Below the pieces are notes generated by a model. The model was not told the DNA's origin. It worked only from the letters and a program-made list of their open reading frames with translations, and did no database searches. Both the position numbers and the translations under genes were made by a program. Of a DNA stretch of 64,000 nucleotides, positions 11,401-26,400 are shown piece by piece. The first letter of the stretch is position 1. Each line of letters begins with the position of its first letter. This DNA is from Atrichornis clamosus. Its lineage: Eukaryota; Chordata; Aves; Passeriformes; Menuridae. The stretch covers positions 124,001 to 188,000 of the forward strand of contig WBMZ01010917.1 of assembly GCA_013400975.1 (NCBI GenBank), in the 5' to 3' direction.

Positions 11401-14400
11401 GATTACCAACATGGATCAGGTCTGTTCCCTATCTGTCTCCTCATTGGAAGAAATACTCATACAGAGCACAAAAATTTACTAGTAACTCCAGTGTAAAGGC
11501 ACAAGAATTCAGAGACTGAAATATTGACTTTATCTGAATCCACAGTCAAAATGATTCCTTTGCAGTGTCTCAAGTGCATCTTGTGCATAGACTCTTCTCT
11601 TCTGAAAAATGTAGTAGTACAACATTTGAGTTGTTTTTTAATCTGTCACAAGAATGGAGACAGAGATAATTCTACTGTAAGGTAGCCTACTGAATGAAGA
11701 TAGTGGCATTATAATGATTTGTAACAGTGGGTTTTAGAATCCTGAGTTAAGATTTTTGGAGCACTCACCTTATGGGAAGGTGAAACACTGCCATATTGGA
11801 AAAGGAAACAGCTTTATGCTGTTACAGTGGTGTGGCAGGGAAAGGTTTATGGCTGAGCTGTAGAAGTAGGGTGGGTTTGGGAGATTTAGGCAAACATAAG
11901 CATGTCATGAGCAGAGTTGTCACGCTGACATAAACCCCACCAATCTTGTCAATTCCTTACACCCTGTTTTGCATTTCATTTACAGGGCATTGCTGGGAAT
12001 GATGGCAAAGATGGCAAACCAGGATCTCTGGGGGAGCCGGTAATGTAATTCAAAACTGTTTTGCTCAGGCAATCAGAACCAGCTCCTGTTGTTGTTTTTG
12101 GAGCTGCCTATCCATGGACTCCTTAGGGGGAACAAGGAGCCTGTTTGCACATCTGTTTTTAACACCAGAAGGACTGTACTGTCTTGAGCGATTTATAAGC
12201 GTGTCACATGAGCAATCTTGAAAAGAAACTGGGTTCTTTTACTTTTACAACTACTATAAATACACTAAAACTTAGTGACTCCACTTTTACAGCTGCCTTA
12301 AACGCTATGGAGGAAGGAGATTGTCTCGTAACATTAAACCTAGCGATCTACCCTTTTGATAGGAGTTTGTTGGGCATTAAAATTTAGAGGAGGCATCTTT
12401 AAAGAAGTTTTTTCCTGGATTGCTCTGAGACAGTTCCATTGCCCAGAATTAGAGATTTTATACTTGATCTTCTCTGCTTAGTCTATACTTGCATTTGCTG
12501 AGGGAAAAAAGCTGAGCCATGAAGTTGTCAGCCGAAAGGAAATGTTAATAAATTTGGCAGTGAAGGTTATTTCTTGCAACTGTGTACGTTATGTGAAGAA
12601 TGTGCTTCTTATATCAGGCATTGCCATCCTCTTTCTGTCAAATGGGAATTAGTGGTTCTGGGAAGAGCCAAGTTCCCAGTCATTAGGACAGTTGCTATGT
12701 AGAGGAGTGCTTGTCACAGCAGCTGCAGACGGTGTTTGCACCAAAATGTCGCTAGCACCTTTTCTCGAGGCAGGAAGGGTGTGAAGAGGTGAGGTCCAGG
12801 TGAGGTCCAGGCGCAGCGACCTTCCAGGAAGCGTCCCTTGTCAAGCTGCTCCCGTGGGTTTCGCAAATCCCTTACCACACACCGAGCACTTCCTGAGAGG
12901 TGTGTGCAGGCAGGCACACACGCACACACACAATCCAAGCAACCAGCGGAGACAAAGAGGTGGGAGGGGCCCTTTGTTTAGCATTCCGAGGTTTAATAAG
13001 GATCCACACGTGCAAATTCCAGTGACGAAGAGCCAGTGGATAACTCGTGCATGAGATCTTATACGGGGATAGAAAGGGGTGGAGAGAGCATCAGGGTCCA
13101 ATGGGTGAGGGTCCAGGGGCGGAGATAAGGTGGGGTGACAGGGTTACATCCAATAGAGGAAGAAGGGAGGAGAAAGGGAGCCAGAGCCACTGGGGAACCA
13201 AACAAGGGAGAACTTTCCAGAACGGGGCTAAGGGTTTACAAATGATTGACAGAGGGATTAACATAACGGGGTGTACACCAACTGGGAGATCAACCATTAC
13301 ATAAACTTAGGAGGAGAACCATAAAGCAAAACCACAGGACACATCGAAGGGGGAGAAAACCTTAAAACAGTGGCAGTTTCAACCACTGCAACACCAAAAC
13401 ACCCAATTTCTGTATGCAGATGCTGATTTTGCATGTGCTGGTTAGGTATTGGTGCATCTCTGTGCATTACCTCTCTGACACTACAACACTGCAAAGGTGC
13501 ACCAGTCCAGAGGTGTAAAGTGCAGGTGTCAGTGCAGGTCGAGGTGTGTGTGGGAATGTCTGCCACTGCTGTCCTCCTTGCAAACTCAGAGTCCAGCACT
13601 GCTGGAGAAACCCTGGGAAATCACAGTTCTCAGTGATGTTACATGTAGGGGAGAAGAGTGGGAAGTCTTCAACAGCACAGAGATGGACCTGAGGCTCCCT
13701 CTAAGATAAATTATTTCTTCCCACAGGGAAAGCCTGGAGAACAAGGGCTCCCAGGCCGGGAGGGTGCCAGAGGCTTACCGGTAGGTGCTGCTCCAAAGGG
13801 TTCAATCCACTCAATCCCTTGCACTGGAGTCAGGAAGCATTTGTTGGGCAGATGAGCTTCTTTACTGATGCAAAGATATGACTAGTCCTGGCATTGTAAC
13901 TAAATAAGTTCATAAATAGGCAACAAAAGTAGAACACAGACATTTCTGAATTCTTTACGCTTGGAGAAGAGTAAACCCCTTTTGTAGAAGTTAAAGCACA
14001 TAAACTCATGACACCCCTCTACCAGAAATCACAGCTGTAGCCCTTGTGTTCTGTTATGTGTCCTCTGAAAGAGTGGGGACAGTGAAATCTAGGGTTAATA
14101 ATATATTGCCTGATCACACCAGGGATACACAGATCAGAGCCTTGGTTTTACAGCCGAAGAAGCTATGGAAAGCTTTTGCTGTGATGCGATCCTTCCTAAT
14201 TACTCCCAGGGACATGGCTGCTCCATGCTCACCAGTCCCCAGTAATTTTGGTAAAACTGGAAATGTTATGAAATAAACATTAAAGCTAGAGTTTTCTTAC
14301 TGTTTCATGCATCAGGGTGATGGATAATTATTGATTTCATTCTCTGTGCAGGGTTTCAAAGGACAGAGAGGAGATACAGGTCCCCCAGGTCCCCGGGTAA

Positions 14401-17400
14401 GTAACACATACCTCATGCATGATCCTTTGGAGAAAGAGGGTGAATTAAAGTTGCCCTTTCTGCAGCAATAGGTAAAAATTATGACAGTGTTTCAGGTGGC
14501 TCTTTTCAACTACTATTTCATGGGCCACGTCTATGGCATAGAAATGACAGCAGCTGTCTCCATTCCCTCTGGTGAACATCTGATTCTTGGAAAGGTGAGG
14601 CAGCTGGTAGAGCTGAATCCTCTGATGCTTCCTTAGACAAAGCCTTTTGTGAAGAAGCCTCAAGGATTCCTCCATACCACATCCCTCTGGTAAAAATGCT
14701 GACAAAGTGAGGAACCCTACTGAGCTTGTTGGACAAGTCCTAGCTCTCCTCCAAAAATGCTGAAGAAGTGCAAAATAATTGCAGTACAAAATTTACAGAA
14801 ATCTGAATAGAAATGTGCCTTTGGCTTAGTTGCCTGTGGATCATAAACCCCAAACCTTAAGTCCTGGACGGAAAGTTGTTCTCCACTCTGTTTTGACTTC
14901 CTTGGTGTAAAAAGGAGAATACAAAACTGAATGTTCTTCCACCTAATTCTGCCTTTTTTACAGGGAAATAAAAATCTCTTCTTGCAGAAGCTCGTCTGAA
15001 AAATCCAATGCTGGAGTTTCTCATTTATTCCTTTCTATGATAGCTTCCGTATCATGAATGTATTGGTGGTTTTCAGTGACTGCAGTAGCAGTAGCAAATA
15101 ATCTGCTGGAAAGTAGAGCACTGCCTTGTGCATCACTTACAGGAGATGTTTCTGAGTTATTTTTACAAGCTGTATGTGTCATATAAGATGAACAAGGCTC
15201 TTGTTGCCTTTTAAAAAGTTTTTACTGAGCTCAGTCACACATTGCAGAACCCCCATACCACTCATAGTGGTGGTACTGGCCTGAATTTGACCTTGAGCTG
15301 ATCTCTCTTCCCTTTTTGCTGAATTGCAGGGGGAGCCAGGTGTGACGGGTCCTGCTGGTCGTGAGGGGCCACCAGGGAAGGATGTAAGTGCACCATTTTG
15401 AGCAGAAATGAATCTCCTTCTCCCTGACAAATGAAAATTTTAATTCACAGTGACCCTGACCTGAAACAGCTGCAGAAACTGCAATAAAGGGTGAATTACT
15501 GCAGGGAATGATTTGTGCAAAGATCATTAGGGGAAACAAAAAATTGGAGGACTTTTGTCACTGCTCAGCTGCTGGCACTAAAATGTCAGCTATATCTTTG
15601 GAAAAGCAGAGAAAGCAGGATTGTATGAAACCCAGGCTGTGCTGGGTAGTCATGGACCTGCCTCCTGGCACCTGAGCAGTGCGTCATTCTGCACGTCCCA
15701 CCGGGCCAAGTTCTGTCACGCTTCCTCTGCCACAGCTGTACCTGACTGAGCGTGTCGCTCCGCTGGAATCTGTGAAATACCTATGGAATAAGTTGCTGCT
15801 TCTCAGAGGAAAGAAAGATGGTTCAAACAGTTCCTCTGGCATTATTAGTGTCGAGTGCATTCATGTAACAAAGTCCTGGGAGGGTGCAGCTGACATGGGA
15901 TCATGCAGCAGCTGCTGAGCAATGTTCCAAGCAGCTGATGTGCCACTGCCATGGGACCTGCAGAAAGTGGCTTCTCATTTGCACCCCCTGGTATCACTGG
16001 AAACTGATGTGCTGTAAATGATACCCTACAAAGCAAAATGTAAGACAAACCTAAAGGAACCCCTCAAAGAAGATGGAAACAGCTCTGAAGCCTCCCTGAA
16101 GAGAACAGACTTGTCAACTCTTGAGAAATATTCCTAATTTCTGTCCCTGATAAATACAGTTTTAAGATTATCTGATAATAACCTGATAAAAATGATTTCT
16201 GCCTGTAATCAGGTGGTGTTTAGTGGTAGGTGTTTAAAATTCAAAGCATTGATCTTCCTCATGAATAACTGCAAGGATGCAATGAGACTCCTTTAACACT
16301 GTTTCCGCTAATATGTGAACAGTGTAATTTAGTAGGAATATTTTTAAATATTTGTTCGCTTGCCTCCATGTCCAATTTTTCTTACTCACCAGAATACCTT
16401 TCTTCCTTTCAGGGTGATCCTGGTCCCATAGGACCACAGGGCCCTCGAGGGCTCCGAGGGCAGCCGGTGAGTTTTCTCTCCTGAGAAGCCATTTCTGGAG
16501 GTACACTATAGTTCATGGAATGGTTTTGTTTAAAAGGGACCTTAAAGATACTATAGTTCTAACCCCCTGCCAGAGAAAGGGATGCCACCCACTAGACCAG
16601 GTTGCTCAGAGCCCCATCCAGCCTGGCCTTGAACAGTTCCAGGGGTGGGGCATCCAAACATTGTGTGTAGTGGGAGTGTTCTGGAGTCCAGAACTCGGGT
16701 TTGAAAGAAGAGAGTTATGGAAGATTCAGACGACATTTGATTAAAACACTTTGTCTTCTTTGAGAAAGACAAATAAGAATGATATTGCTAGAAACTGATG
16801 GAAACATGATAGTGCAATGGACTGATGGTTGCGGACTCAGTGGGAAGAACAGTTAAATGGATTCTGTCAGGACTGCATGGTCAGAAATGCTCATATTCCA
16901 GTCCTGCCTCTGGGATCTCACTCACTTCTCACATGATCTCAGTTTTCAAAGGTATTTATTAACAGTGTGTGCCCAGGTTGAGTTATGTGGGGTCTAGCTG
17001 TGATACTATTCACCTGTGCAATTTTATTACAACTTCAGCGGAGAAGTAGCAATCTAGTTGACATTTCAAAAAGTCCCATTTGGGATGACTCAGAAATTAC
17101 TTTTCTTAATTTCATGGGGTTTAAATTTCTGTGTTAGAAATTAATCCTTATCAAATCTGAATCGAGGTCTCTGTTGCTGAACCAAGGCACATCTGTAATA
17201 TATGTTGGAAAGAGTGAGTTGTTTTCCTTCTTGGAAGGCCTGCTAGTGAAACAGATTCTACAGCATTATCCATAGCTGGGGAAAAATGCTGACCTAGCCA
17301 GCAATGCCAGGAGCTGGAGCAGCAGGTCTCTCCAAGCTGGGGGGTTGGGGTTTAGATTAAACTGCAAGAACATATGGAGAGCTCCTGTGTCTACCTTGTA

Positions 17401-20400
17401 CTACGTCTCATTATTCCTGTAGTGCTGGCATCACTCACTATCAAGCCATGCCCCTGCACAACACTAGCAGTGAGTAAAAATATTTGAAGAGATAGAAATT
17501 ATCATAACTCCAGGAATTATTCTGCTTTGAAGAAGAGATACTTGAGGTTTTGTATGTTGGAGGGCAAAGTATAAGTTCCCCTTGTTCTTCCTCTTCTTTG
17601 TTTCTTCTCTAAAAAGGAGTGTGAGGCATGATTTTGAATACTGACTGTACAAGGGCTGGTCTTTATAGTCAACTCCAATGCAGGGAAAAACACTTCTGCA
17701 TGGTGAGTTAAGAGGAACAGAGTGTAGAACTTCACCTCACCAAACTTTAGTCAGTGTAGATGATTATCTCAGCTGCTTTGTTAAGGGACAGTGAGAAACA
17801 GGTCCTTTTAAGGGAAGTTTTGCCTCATTCTGAGTTGTCTGGTGTCAGGTAAGTGTCAAATGCCTCAAGACTTCGGAACAAGTGTTTCTCTCCATTCCCC
17901 GCAAAAATGGGAAAGCTGAGATGATTAAAAAGAGTCTTGTCTGAACAGTGTTGACTTGGAGTAGGTGTGTCCATCCATCCAGAAGGATGCTGCATTTGAT
18001 AAGGACAAGGGTGAAAGGAAAGTAGAAGTAGTGCTGGTTTAATCCTCCTCAGGTCTGCGGATTTTTGTCCTCATCTCAATTTTTTGTTCAGGGAGGGGGT
18101 CAGCCAGGCAATCAGGGATGCAGAAGTTGTGGGGTCAATTGGAAATAAGATTCTTCACAGTCTGTCAGGAGAGGAGGTTGAAATCCCTGCTGGTGTAGGT
18201 GTAGGTGGGTATTTTTAGTTGTAGTGTACATTATGTCACTAACCTTATGTCACTAACCTTTTTCCTTTTGAAACAGGGCAAGAATGGATTGCCCGGATCT
18301 GCAGGAGAACCTGGCCCAGCAGGTGTTCCAGTAAGTACCACAAAGGGAAACTCGTGCAGCAAGGAGAGGTGACTGATGAAGCATAGGTGGAGTGGGTTAT
18401 GTGTAGGTGGCTAACACCCCTGAAGTTTCTATGTCTGAAGACTGGTGATCTGAAAATCACTGGCTGGCCCTGACTTTGGAGGGGATTTGGCTACATTCCT
18501 GGAATTGAGACGCTAGCTAGGTCATCACTTTTCCCAGTGAAAGTTAAGTGTTCACAGCACATGGAAATGATTGATTGCCTTGTATGGAAAAAAGATTGGC
18601 ATGCTTCATCTTCACCAGTAGATTTAATTTTGCCAAGCAGAGAGCATGCAGCCAGCAGAGAGTTGTCACAAGGAAGGAGAGGGCCTCAGGGAGCTGGCAG
18701 GCTGCCATCGAGGAATTGCAGCAGCAGAAAAATCCTCGCAGGCATTTGGAGAAAGAGCAGACAGCGGGCAGTAAACCAAGATCAGGAAGCAGAATGAAAC
18801 TCCCCTGAGGCCATCCTGTGGGGAAGAACAGCTTGGTAATGAAGAGCTGTAAGGAGGACAGTGAGGAGCTGGTGGTTTTTTGGTTTTTTGTTTTCTTTGT
18901 ACTCTGTTCTGCTGATGAAAACTGTCCAGAATTCAGAAAATCCATGCAAATACTCCTTTGTGTCCAGTAGCATCTATTGCTATGCGGGGCTCTTTAATCT
19001 CTTAGCCCATGGAGACAGTACAGCTTGCTGGACTGTTGGATTAACAGGGAAAACAAGGGAGAGCAGAAGGAATGTGAAAATTTGCAGCAGGACTTCACTC
19101 TTTGTCACCCTTGCAATGTCATAAAGCCACCCCAGCCTCACCACAGACTTTTGCCCTGATCAAGCATCTGCAGGGATGTCTCAGAGAAGCAAATACCACC
19201 CTTCTGGGTGGGGAAGGTGATAACTCACAGGTTACAGGTGGGACAGGGGTGATGCAGTGTCACAGCCTTTCCACATCAAAAAATGGGTGCCACAGCTATT
19301 TGTCCTGGACATAAGGTCTTCTTACCTTCCTGGGACTGCTGCCATTGTTTCTCACCCCATGGATCCTTGCTATTGCCTTTTCAAACTTCTTTTCTCCTTT
19401 TTGTTACACCCACCCCTGTTCCCACTTTGTATCATTGCTTTTTTACCTTCTGGGTCCTTATCAGGTCACTGTGGCTTTGGGATGCCTTGTGAATGCCAAA
19501 AGGGGATTATTGTTTTAATCATCATAGTGTTATCACATTACCTATACGATCAGCTAGTGACCCAGGGACTCACCAGGCAGCTTCCAGCACAAACAGCACC
19601 ACAGCAGCCTTTGCACCAGAGGATTTAGAGTCCAAAAATAACATAGGAGATTGAAAAAGGATAAAGTCAGATGGATGGGGAAGGAGAAACAATGAGACAG
19701 TGTTGGTCAGCAGAACAGACAGTCATCTCATCATTATCTTTCTCTGTCATTAAAATGAATCCTCTTCTTTTCATAAAGGTTATTATGGGAAGTATCTCCT
19801 TGTGCTGTACATAAATCCATTTATTTTGAAATGCACTAATTTCCTTCACAGTGTGGTGTGACAAGCCAATATTTTATATTTCTATTTTTAATAAAAAGGA
19901 GACATGAGGAAGGCTATCATGGCAATAAGGGTGGGTTTTTTTCCACCTTCACCATTTCTGACTTGTAATGACATGGTAAAACCTGCCAGGACCCTTCTCC
20001 TTTTACATTTGCTGTTTGACAGCGCTAATCACGCCTGTGCTTAAACCTTCACACAACAACACAGTCCATCCCCTGAAGTCTCCAGGTATAATTGCATACC
20101 CCAAATCCCTGTGCTTTGTGCCTGTCAGGCTCATTGGTGCTCACTTTACGCAAGTTTTACTCTAATAAGAAAAAGGGTTGTGCTTTGAATTAAGAAGTAG
20201 GGGACAAAGTTGTGAAAGAAAAGATTAAATGAAGAGTTAAAACCACATCAGAAGTGTGCATGAAATGGTTCTGTATCATGAACTGTCATTTAATCTACCC
20301 AGATCTGTAAGGAAAAGGGATAGTTTGACAGAATATCACAAGAGAGAAATGAAAGGCAAACATTTTATAAATTCAACATGGAAATAAAGGCAAAAGAGCA

Positions 20401-23400
20401 GCTCTGTAGAAGTCTGTTGGTTGTATTCTCAGACTTGAGCCGTATGACCACCTGCACTATTTCCCTGTCATCACCCATCACAGCATTTCCACTCTCAGCA
20501 CCCCTTTATAAACCATGTGAGACCAGAACAACAATGGAACGCATCTCTTGTCCCTGCCATTTACTTCTCCCAGGGACCCTGCATAGCTTATTAATAATGT
20601 AACCTTGGTATCTGCAACCTGCTTTTCTAAAATCAAAAGTTGTTCTCCCCTGTTAGTTTTGGGAGTCCTGCTGCTACAGTGAAATTACCTAGTTCCAATT
20701 TATCTGTAAATGCATGCTCTAGAAAAGAGGTTGGGGAAAGGGCTCCTAGAGTCTGTCTCATTTCTGTCCTAAGGGTCCCAAAGGAAATAAAGGAGAAACG
20801 GGCAGCCCAGGACTCCCTGGCTTTATAGGACCCCGAGGACCACCTGTAAGTATGTCTGGGGATGCATTAGATCCTCTCATTACCTGCTTTTAAATGTTAG
20901 ACTGATGAAGGTGGGACGCAGTCATCTTCAGTTAGGTAAAAAAAATCTTAAGCAGGAGATCTGACAAATCTAGAAGCCATATATTTTACTTCTAAAGGAA
21001 AATGGACTGCAAAAATAATATTTTTCGTATCGGTGAACAACCATAATCTAATTTATGGAACTGGTACCTGTCAGTCAGCCCTGATAATGTGTGCATTAAT
21101 CAGACTGGTTCAATAGTCTTCTTAATACAGGTATGGGGTATTTAAGTTCTCATACTATACCTTTGCATGAACCTTAGATGAACTAAACAGGGAAATTGTA
21201 AGTGCTGATAATAATACAGGTATTTCTGATATCTGCTGTTCTGGGGGAGGCTTCTTGTTGTCAGCAACAGAGGTACATTGCAATTAAAGCATTCATGTAT
21301 CTCCCAAAGAAGTCTAAAATAATACCTATACACATGAAAATACCACAGCCTCAAAATCCAATCTCTTTAGCCCTTTCAAGGTGAGTCAAACACATTAAAT
21401 TCCACTGGAAGGATGGAAAAGGTGAATGCTAGGTAAATTTTTTTTATTTCTAGATCTATTGTGACAAAAAAAGACATTTAAAGATTTTTGTGAGTCTCTA
21501 GCAGACCTGAATCTTCCACAGGATGTTTTCTTTTCCTTCTGTAATTTTTTATATTTGATTTTATTTTATAATTTGAAATGGAATTTCTTGAAGAAAAGAG
21601 GAGAAAGAAATATTTTTCTGGAAAATTAATTTGAAGCAATAAATATTTTTAAGCAGTGGCCATTTGAAACTTTGAAGTAGCCCTAAGGCAAACTTGAGTG
21701 AGTCTGATGCTGCCCAATTTGGTGCTGACGTGATCACATATTTGTGATTAGTTTCATTCCTCATGGATACGTGTATGGATGCTAGAACAGTTGAAGATGT
21801 TTTGTTTTCAGGTTATGGGGAAAATACCACCTGCATGCACATTATAGATATGATCATATGTGTTGATTGCAAATGGACTACAAAGATGAATTTTTCCATT
21901 CAGGATATGGGAAAGTGGGCAGAATTTCAACAATAACCAGTTTAATGTTTGTTTTGCTTTATCTGTACTTCAGGACTGCAGTGACAATTTTTTTTCATTG
22001 AAATACTAAAATGGAAACTGCATTGTCTAATTATCACATTATAAATGCAGAGAAAATAATTTATATATATATATAAAAGTAATTCTGAGAGGGTGCTTAT
22101 TCACATTGAAATTATTTAATATAGTTCTAAAAGACAGGAGAACTTTAGGGCTTAACCTTCCCTTATCACTGTCTCTGTATGTGTTGTTCCAGTGGTGTAA
22201 TACAAGATGGTACGTCTACCTACAAATTTACTTCATTTACATCTTCAGACTCTTAGGGGTATAATGCTGGTTCTCCTTAAGCTAAACAAGACCATATAAA
22301 ATATATGGAGCTTTGTGAATTGTTGGTAAGAAAAAGGAACCAAACGTATTGAAAGCAGGAACACACTCTCAGTGAAATATCTGCCCTCAGCTGGTTTGTT
22401 AGAAATTACTTCCTGCTATTTATGTTAACATAGGATGCAACTTCTCTAAAAAATGCTTTCTAAGTAGTAGGATGTGTCTTTCCAGGAATGACCAATAGCA
22501 ATAGGATAAGGATAAATCATCCAAACCTGCTGCTGTGTGGAAGAAAATTTGAATTCTCGACAGAAAGCCAGACTTATGGTTATTAGGTGGAGTCTTTCTT
22601 CCAACTAACTCTTCCAGTGTGGTGCTAAATTCACTTTCTCTTTGTCTTAGGGAGAACCAGGAGAGAAGGGTCCTCCTGGAAAAGAGGTAAGTTAAATTCC
22701 CAGTTGTTTCAATACAGGGCTGGTGTCATGGGAAAAAACCATCAAAGGTGTTACCAGGGTTGCAGCAAATTGGGTTTTTTTCATTGAATGATTTGTATTG
22801 GAAGAGATCTTCAATATCATCTATTTCTTCCCATCCTGTCATGGGCAGAGACACCTTCCACTAGACCAGGTTGCTCAGAACCCCATTCAACCTGGCCTTG
22901 AGCCATTCCAGGGATGGGGCAGCCACAGCTTCTCTGGGCAACCTGATCCTCTGCCTCACCACCCTCATAGTGAAAAACTTCTTCCAAATGCTCTACCCAC
23001 CTGGATTGTGAAGCCTTTACCTCTAGTCCTATCACTACAGTCCCTGATAAAATGTTTGTCCCCTTCTTTCTTATAAAGCCCCTTTCAGCACTGGGAGGGG
23101 CTCTAAGGTGTCCCCAGAGCCTTCACTTCTCCAGGCTGAACAACCTTAGCTCTCTCAGTCTGAATCCATAGCAGAGGGACTCCAGCCCTCTGAGCAATTT
23201 TGTGGCCTCATCTGAACTTGCTCCAACAGGTTCATGTCCTTTCAATGTTGCTGGCACCAGTGCTGGAGTCAACACTGCAGGTGGGGTCTCACCAAAGTGG
23301 AGTAGAGGGGGACAATCACCTCCCTGGACCTGCTTGTCATGCTTTTTTTTCTTTAATTGTTGATAATTGAGAGCAAGTGAGGAGCTCTCACGAAACTGGG

Positions 23401-26400
23401 ACCGTCAGGTAAATAAGTTTTCTTTGGGTCACAGGAATCATTGCAAAGGCATATATGCTTTATTATTATGGATAGCTCTTTTATGTTTACCTTTATTTTA
23501 TTGCAGGGCACACCAGGGAAACAGGGTGAAATTGGCTCCAAAGGAGAGAGGGTAAGTTGGAGAATATTACTAGTTATTTTATTATGTTGAAATAAAGAGA
23601 GGTATTTTGAATTAGGGACTGGGTGTAGAGATCATAGAAAAGTGAAGTATGGCCAGCGATCCCCACTCTCCCATCTCTCTCTTTAATCATTCTCCAACAG
23701 TAATAATTTGTGGATCATTTGTAGTGCACCAGATGTTGTATTCAGTAACTTTGCCAGCTCAGCTGTTAGTGTTTCTCTGTGTTTGGAAACCAGAAGTTTG
23801 CCTCTTATTTTGTGGTGGTATAATGTCGTTCTTTTCACTTAGGGCGAGCCTGGCATCAAAGGCGAAAAGGGCCCTCAAGGAGAAAAGGGCCCTCCAGGTG
23901 ATCCTGGGATCCCTGGTCATAAGGGCCACCCAGGACTGATGGGTCCCCACGGACCCCCAGGAGACACTGGGCAAGTTGGACCTCCCGGTCCGCCAGGACA
24001 GCCAGGATTTCCAGGACCAAGGGTAAGATTGCCAGAGAAGGGCTTTGTACAGTAATTTTCCTGCCACAGTGATCAGAAAAGTGCCTCCGAGTACGTTTGA
24101 GGCTGACAAAACCTAGAGCAAGAGCATGTCATAGTGTGGAGGCAGCTCTTTTAGTTCTTGACTGTCAGAAAAGGGAAGCTATAGCACATCTCAGGGAATC
24201 ATGGAATCATAGAATGGTTTGGGTTGGAAGGGACCTGAAAGACCATCTAGTTCCAATCACCTGACATGGGCAGGGACACCTTCCACTAGACCAGGTTGCT
24301 GCAAGTCCTGTCCAACACGACCTTGAACATTTCCAGAGATAGGGGATGGGGAAGGATTGTGGGGGTGTCGATTTGCACTTCAGGGGAGTTGAGTAATCCA
24401 GACCCATAGCCAGGGTGGCCAGTTGCAGACACCTTTTACCCTTAAATGCCTAAATCAGGTCCTGTGACTGTGGCCATGGCACTGGAGTATGAAAAAAACT
24501 CTTTCTATAAGGGCAATAATGTGTAGCACTTCATAAAGAGGACTAACACCTTCCTCTGCTGCTGGTTGTTATGAGAGACAAAATGCTGATCCATGGAAAG
24601 GTCACTTCTCTATTCCTGGAAATTCTGGAGTCAGCTCATCAGAATTCATGAAATACTATTTTTATTTGATATTCTTCCTCCTTTTACTTTTTTCTCCCTC
24701 CCGTTGGGAAACAATCTCACTACTGAGAATGCCTGAGGGTGGTGTATGTAGCAGAATGAGAAAAACTGCCAACATCAGTGAAGACACTATGGCTATCCTG
24801 GGGATGAATTTGAGATCACCTCAGAAGAGAATAAACAGAATAATCTCTGATGTAAAAGCTGAGTAACTTCTAGACAAAGCATTTCTTTTTGTGTCTGAAC
24901 AATATAGAGATTTAATGAAATCAAGTGAAGATTATGGAGACTTAATGCAACTAATGGGGTTAAAACTTGAAAAGATAATTTGTAAGCCTTTAAAGTATGC
25001 TCCACAATTGTGTTTACTTACTGGTATATTCACTAAGAGCCATCACAAATGGTTAGTACTTATTGACAAAATTGTTTCTTTTGTCACCAGCGACACATCT
25101 TTTTCTCATGCAAAATTTTTCTTGGGAAGGAGGCAGCAAATAGAACAATGCTGTACTTATCAGCAATGTTATTGATGAAAACTGAAATGCCATTTAGCTA
25201 TTTAATAAAATCTCATTTTTTAAATGAAGGCTAACTTCTGATTCAGAAGAGCTCACTAGGTTTTCGTAAACAAAGAGGACAAAAACTGCATCCTTGTATG
25301 TTAAAAGGATAAGTGTGTGGGAAAAGCAACACTTTAAAGCAAGTACCTCATATACAAAAGAATGCAGTCTTTAGGTTGACCAGAAGTATTTCCAAAACTA
25401 ACAGAAATGCAAAGAATAATTTTAGCCCAAAAAAATGAAAAGTGTATTTCATGTGGAACATATCATTTTGTGATTTACAAAGTAATGCATTTGATCTTGC
25501 TGCTTGAAAATAGTTTCTTTTTAAAATATAGCTACATTTTTTTATTTTGAGTTTATGAAAAGACAAGAGACTGGTTACCCTAAAACATCTTTTTTTTAAA
25601 TTTACTTTAAAAACTACAACCTAAAGAAATTCTTCTTCCACTGAAAAAAATTCTCCTTCTACCTACCAAAAATGCTTTCATAATTTTTTCAATTGCATTG
25701 TCAAGAGTTGTTGTTCACATTACTTTGTGTTTTGACAGCTATTACAGCTGTACAAAAGCAACATCACAAAAAACTAAGAGAAGGGATTAAAGGTACTGTG
25801 CCGTGGGGGCTGGGTAGGGGGCCGAGGCCAGGCAGCCACATCCAATGTCTCCCTTCAACAGCCTGAAATCAGGAAGAACCTTGTAGTGGTTTGGAAGAAT
25901 AAGTATTATATGCATAAACTGGCTTCAGTTTTCTGAGATAAGGCCTGTTGGCAGAGGATGCATCCAACAAGGAGTGGTTTTTGCAAATCCAGATACCCAC
26001 TGTTACTACCGTGGGGGCATGTACATCTCTCTGCAAGGAAACATGCCTTGATGATAAAGTGGAATCTCCACTGTGACTTGGAAGGGCAGAGATGTCTCCT
26101 GATGTGATTTCTCCTACTTGTCCTATGAGTGCATAGGAAGGAGATTTTCTCTAGGAAGGAGATGGGAACAGTGTTGAAACTATGCCCTCAACCCAGGCTC
26201 CGAATTTACACCATTGACCCCATTGTTTGCCAGTAGGCTCAGAATTATGGATGCTTTTGGCACCGTCTCCCACAGACAGCACAGTTCTGAAAAAGCTGTC
26301 AGGCTTGCCCTCTTTGCAGGATTAAGAACTGTGGGGATGGCTGGGCCCAGAGAGTAGTGGCGAATGGTGCCGCATCCAGTTGGCGTCCGGTCCCTGGCGG

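Larger units (their letters stand above)
8277..12039 (+). other. Introns between exons 6 and 9, mostly unique sequence
   Basis: Three introns (8277-9794, 9849-11150, 11205-11985). The only structures seen are a perfect 20-bp tandem duplication at 8690-8729 and a 9-bp-stem hairpin at 10619-10639. No transposable element is recognised. Confidence 0.5.
13394..16412 (+). other. Introns between exons 9 and 13, no recognised element
   Basis: Outside the exons at 13727, 14352 and 15330 this stretch shows only unique sequence and short chance reading frames. Confidence 0.5.
16669..22650 (+). other. Introns between exons 13 and 16, mostly unique sequence
   Basis: Apart from exons 14 and 15 and the branch-point duplication, no gene, RNA or transposon is recognised. 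A short TA run (tatatatatata) occurs at about 22062-22074, and the 21,400-22,100 part is strongly AT-rich. Confidence 0.5.

Noticed and set aside
12714..13304. Overlapping frames on both strands
   Set aside because: They fall within or at the edge of the solo LTR, which is non-coding. A primer-binding-site reading at its edge was also dropped once the perfect CCAAAA duplication fixed the borders.
18544..18945. 133-codon minus-strand frame in a COL22A1 intron
   Set aside because: No domain, no splice or start support, low-complexity ends. A chance frame.
22798..23076. 92-codon frame with a proline- and histidine-rich product
   Set aside because: Antisense of a CR1 3' region. Similar frames at 16520-16744 and 61872-62195 have the same origin.
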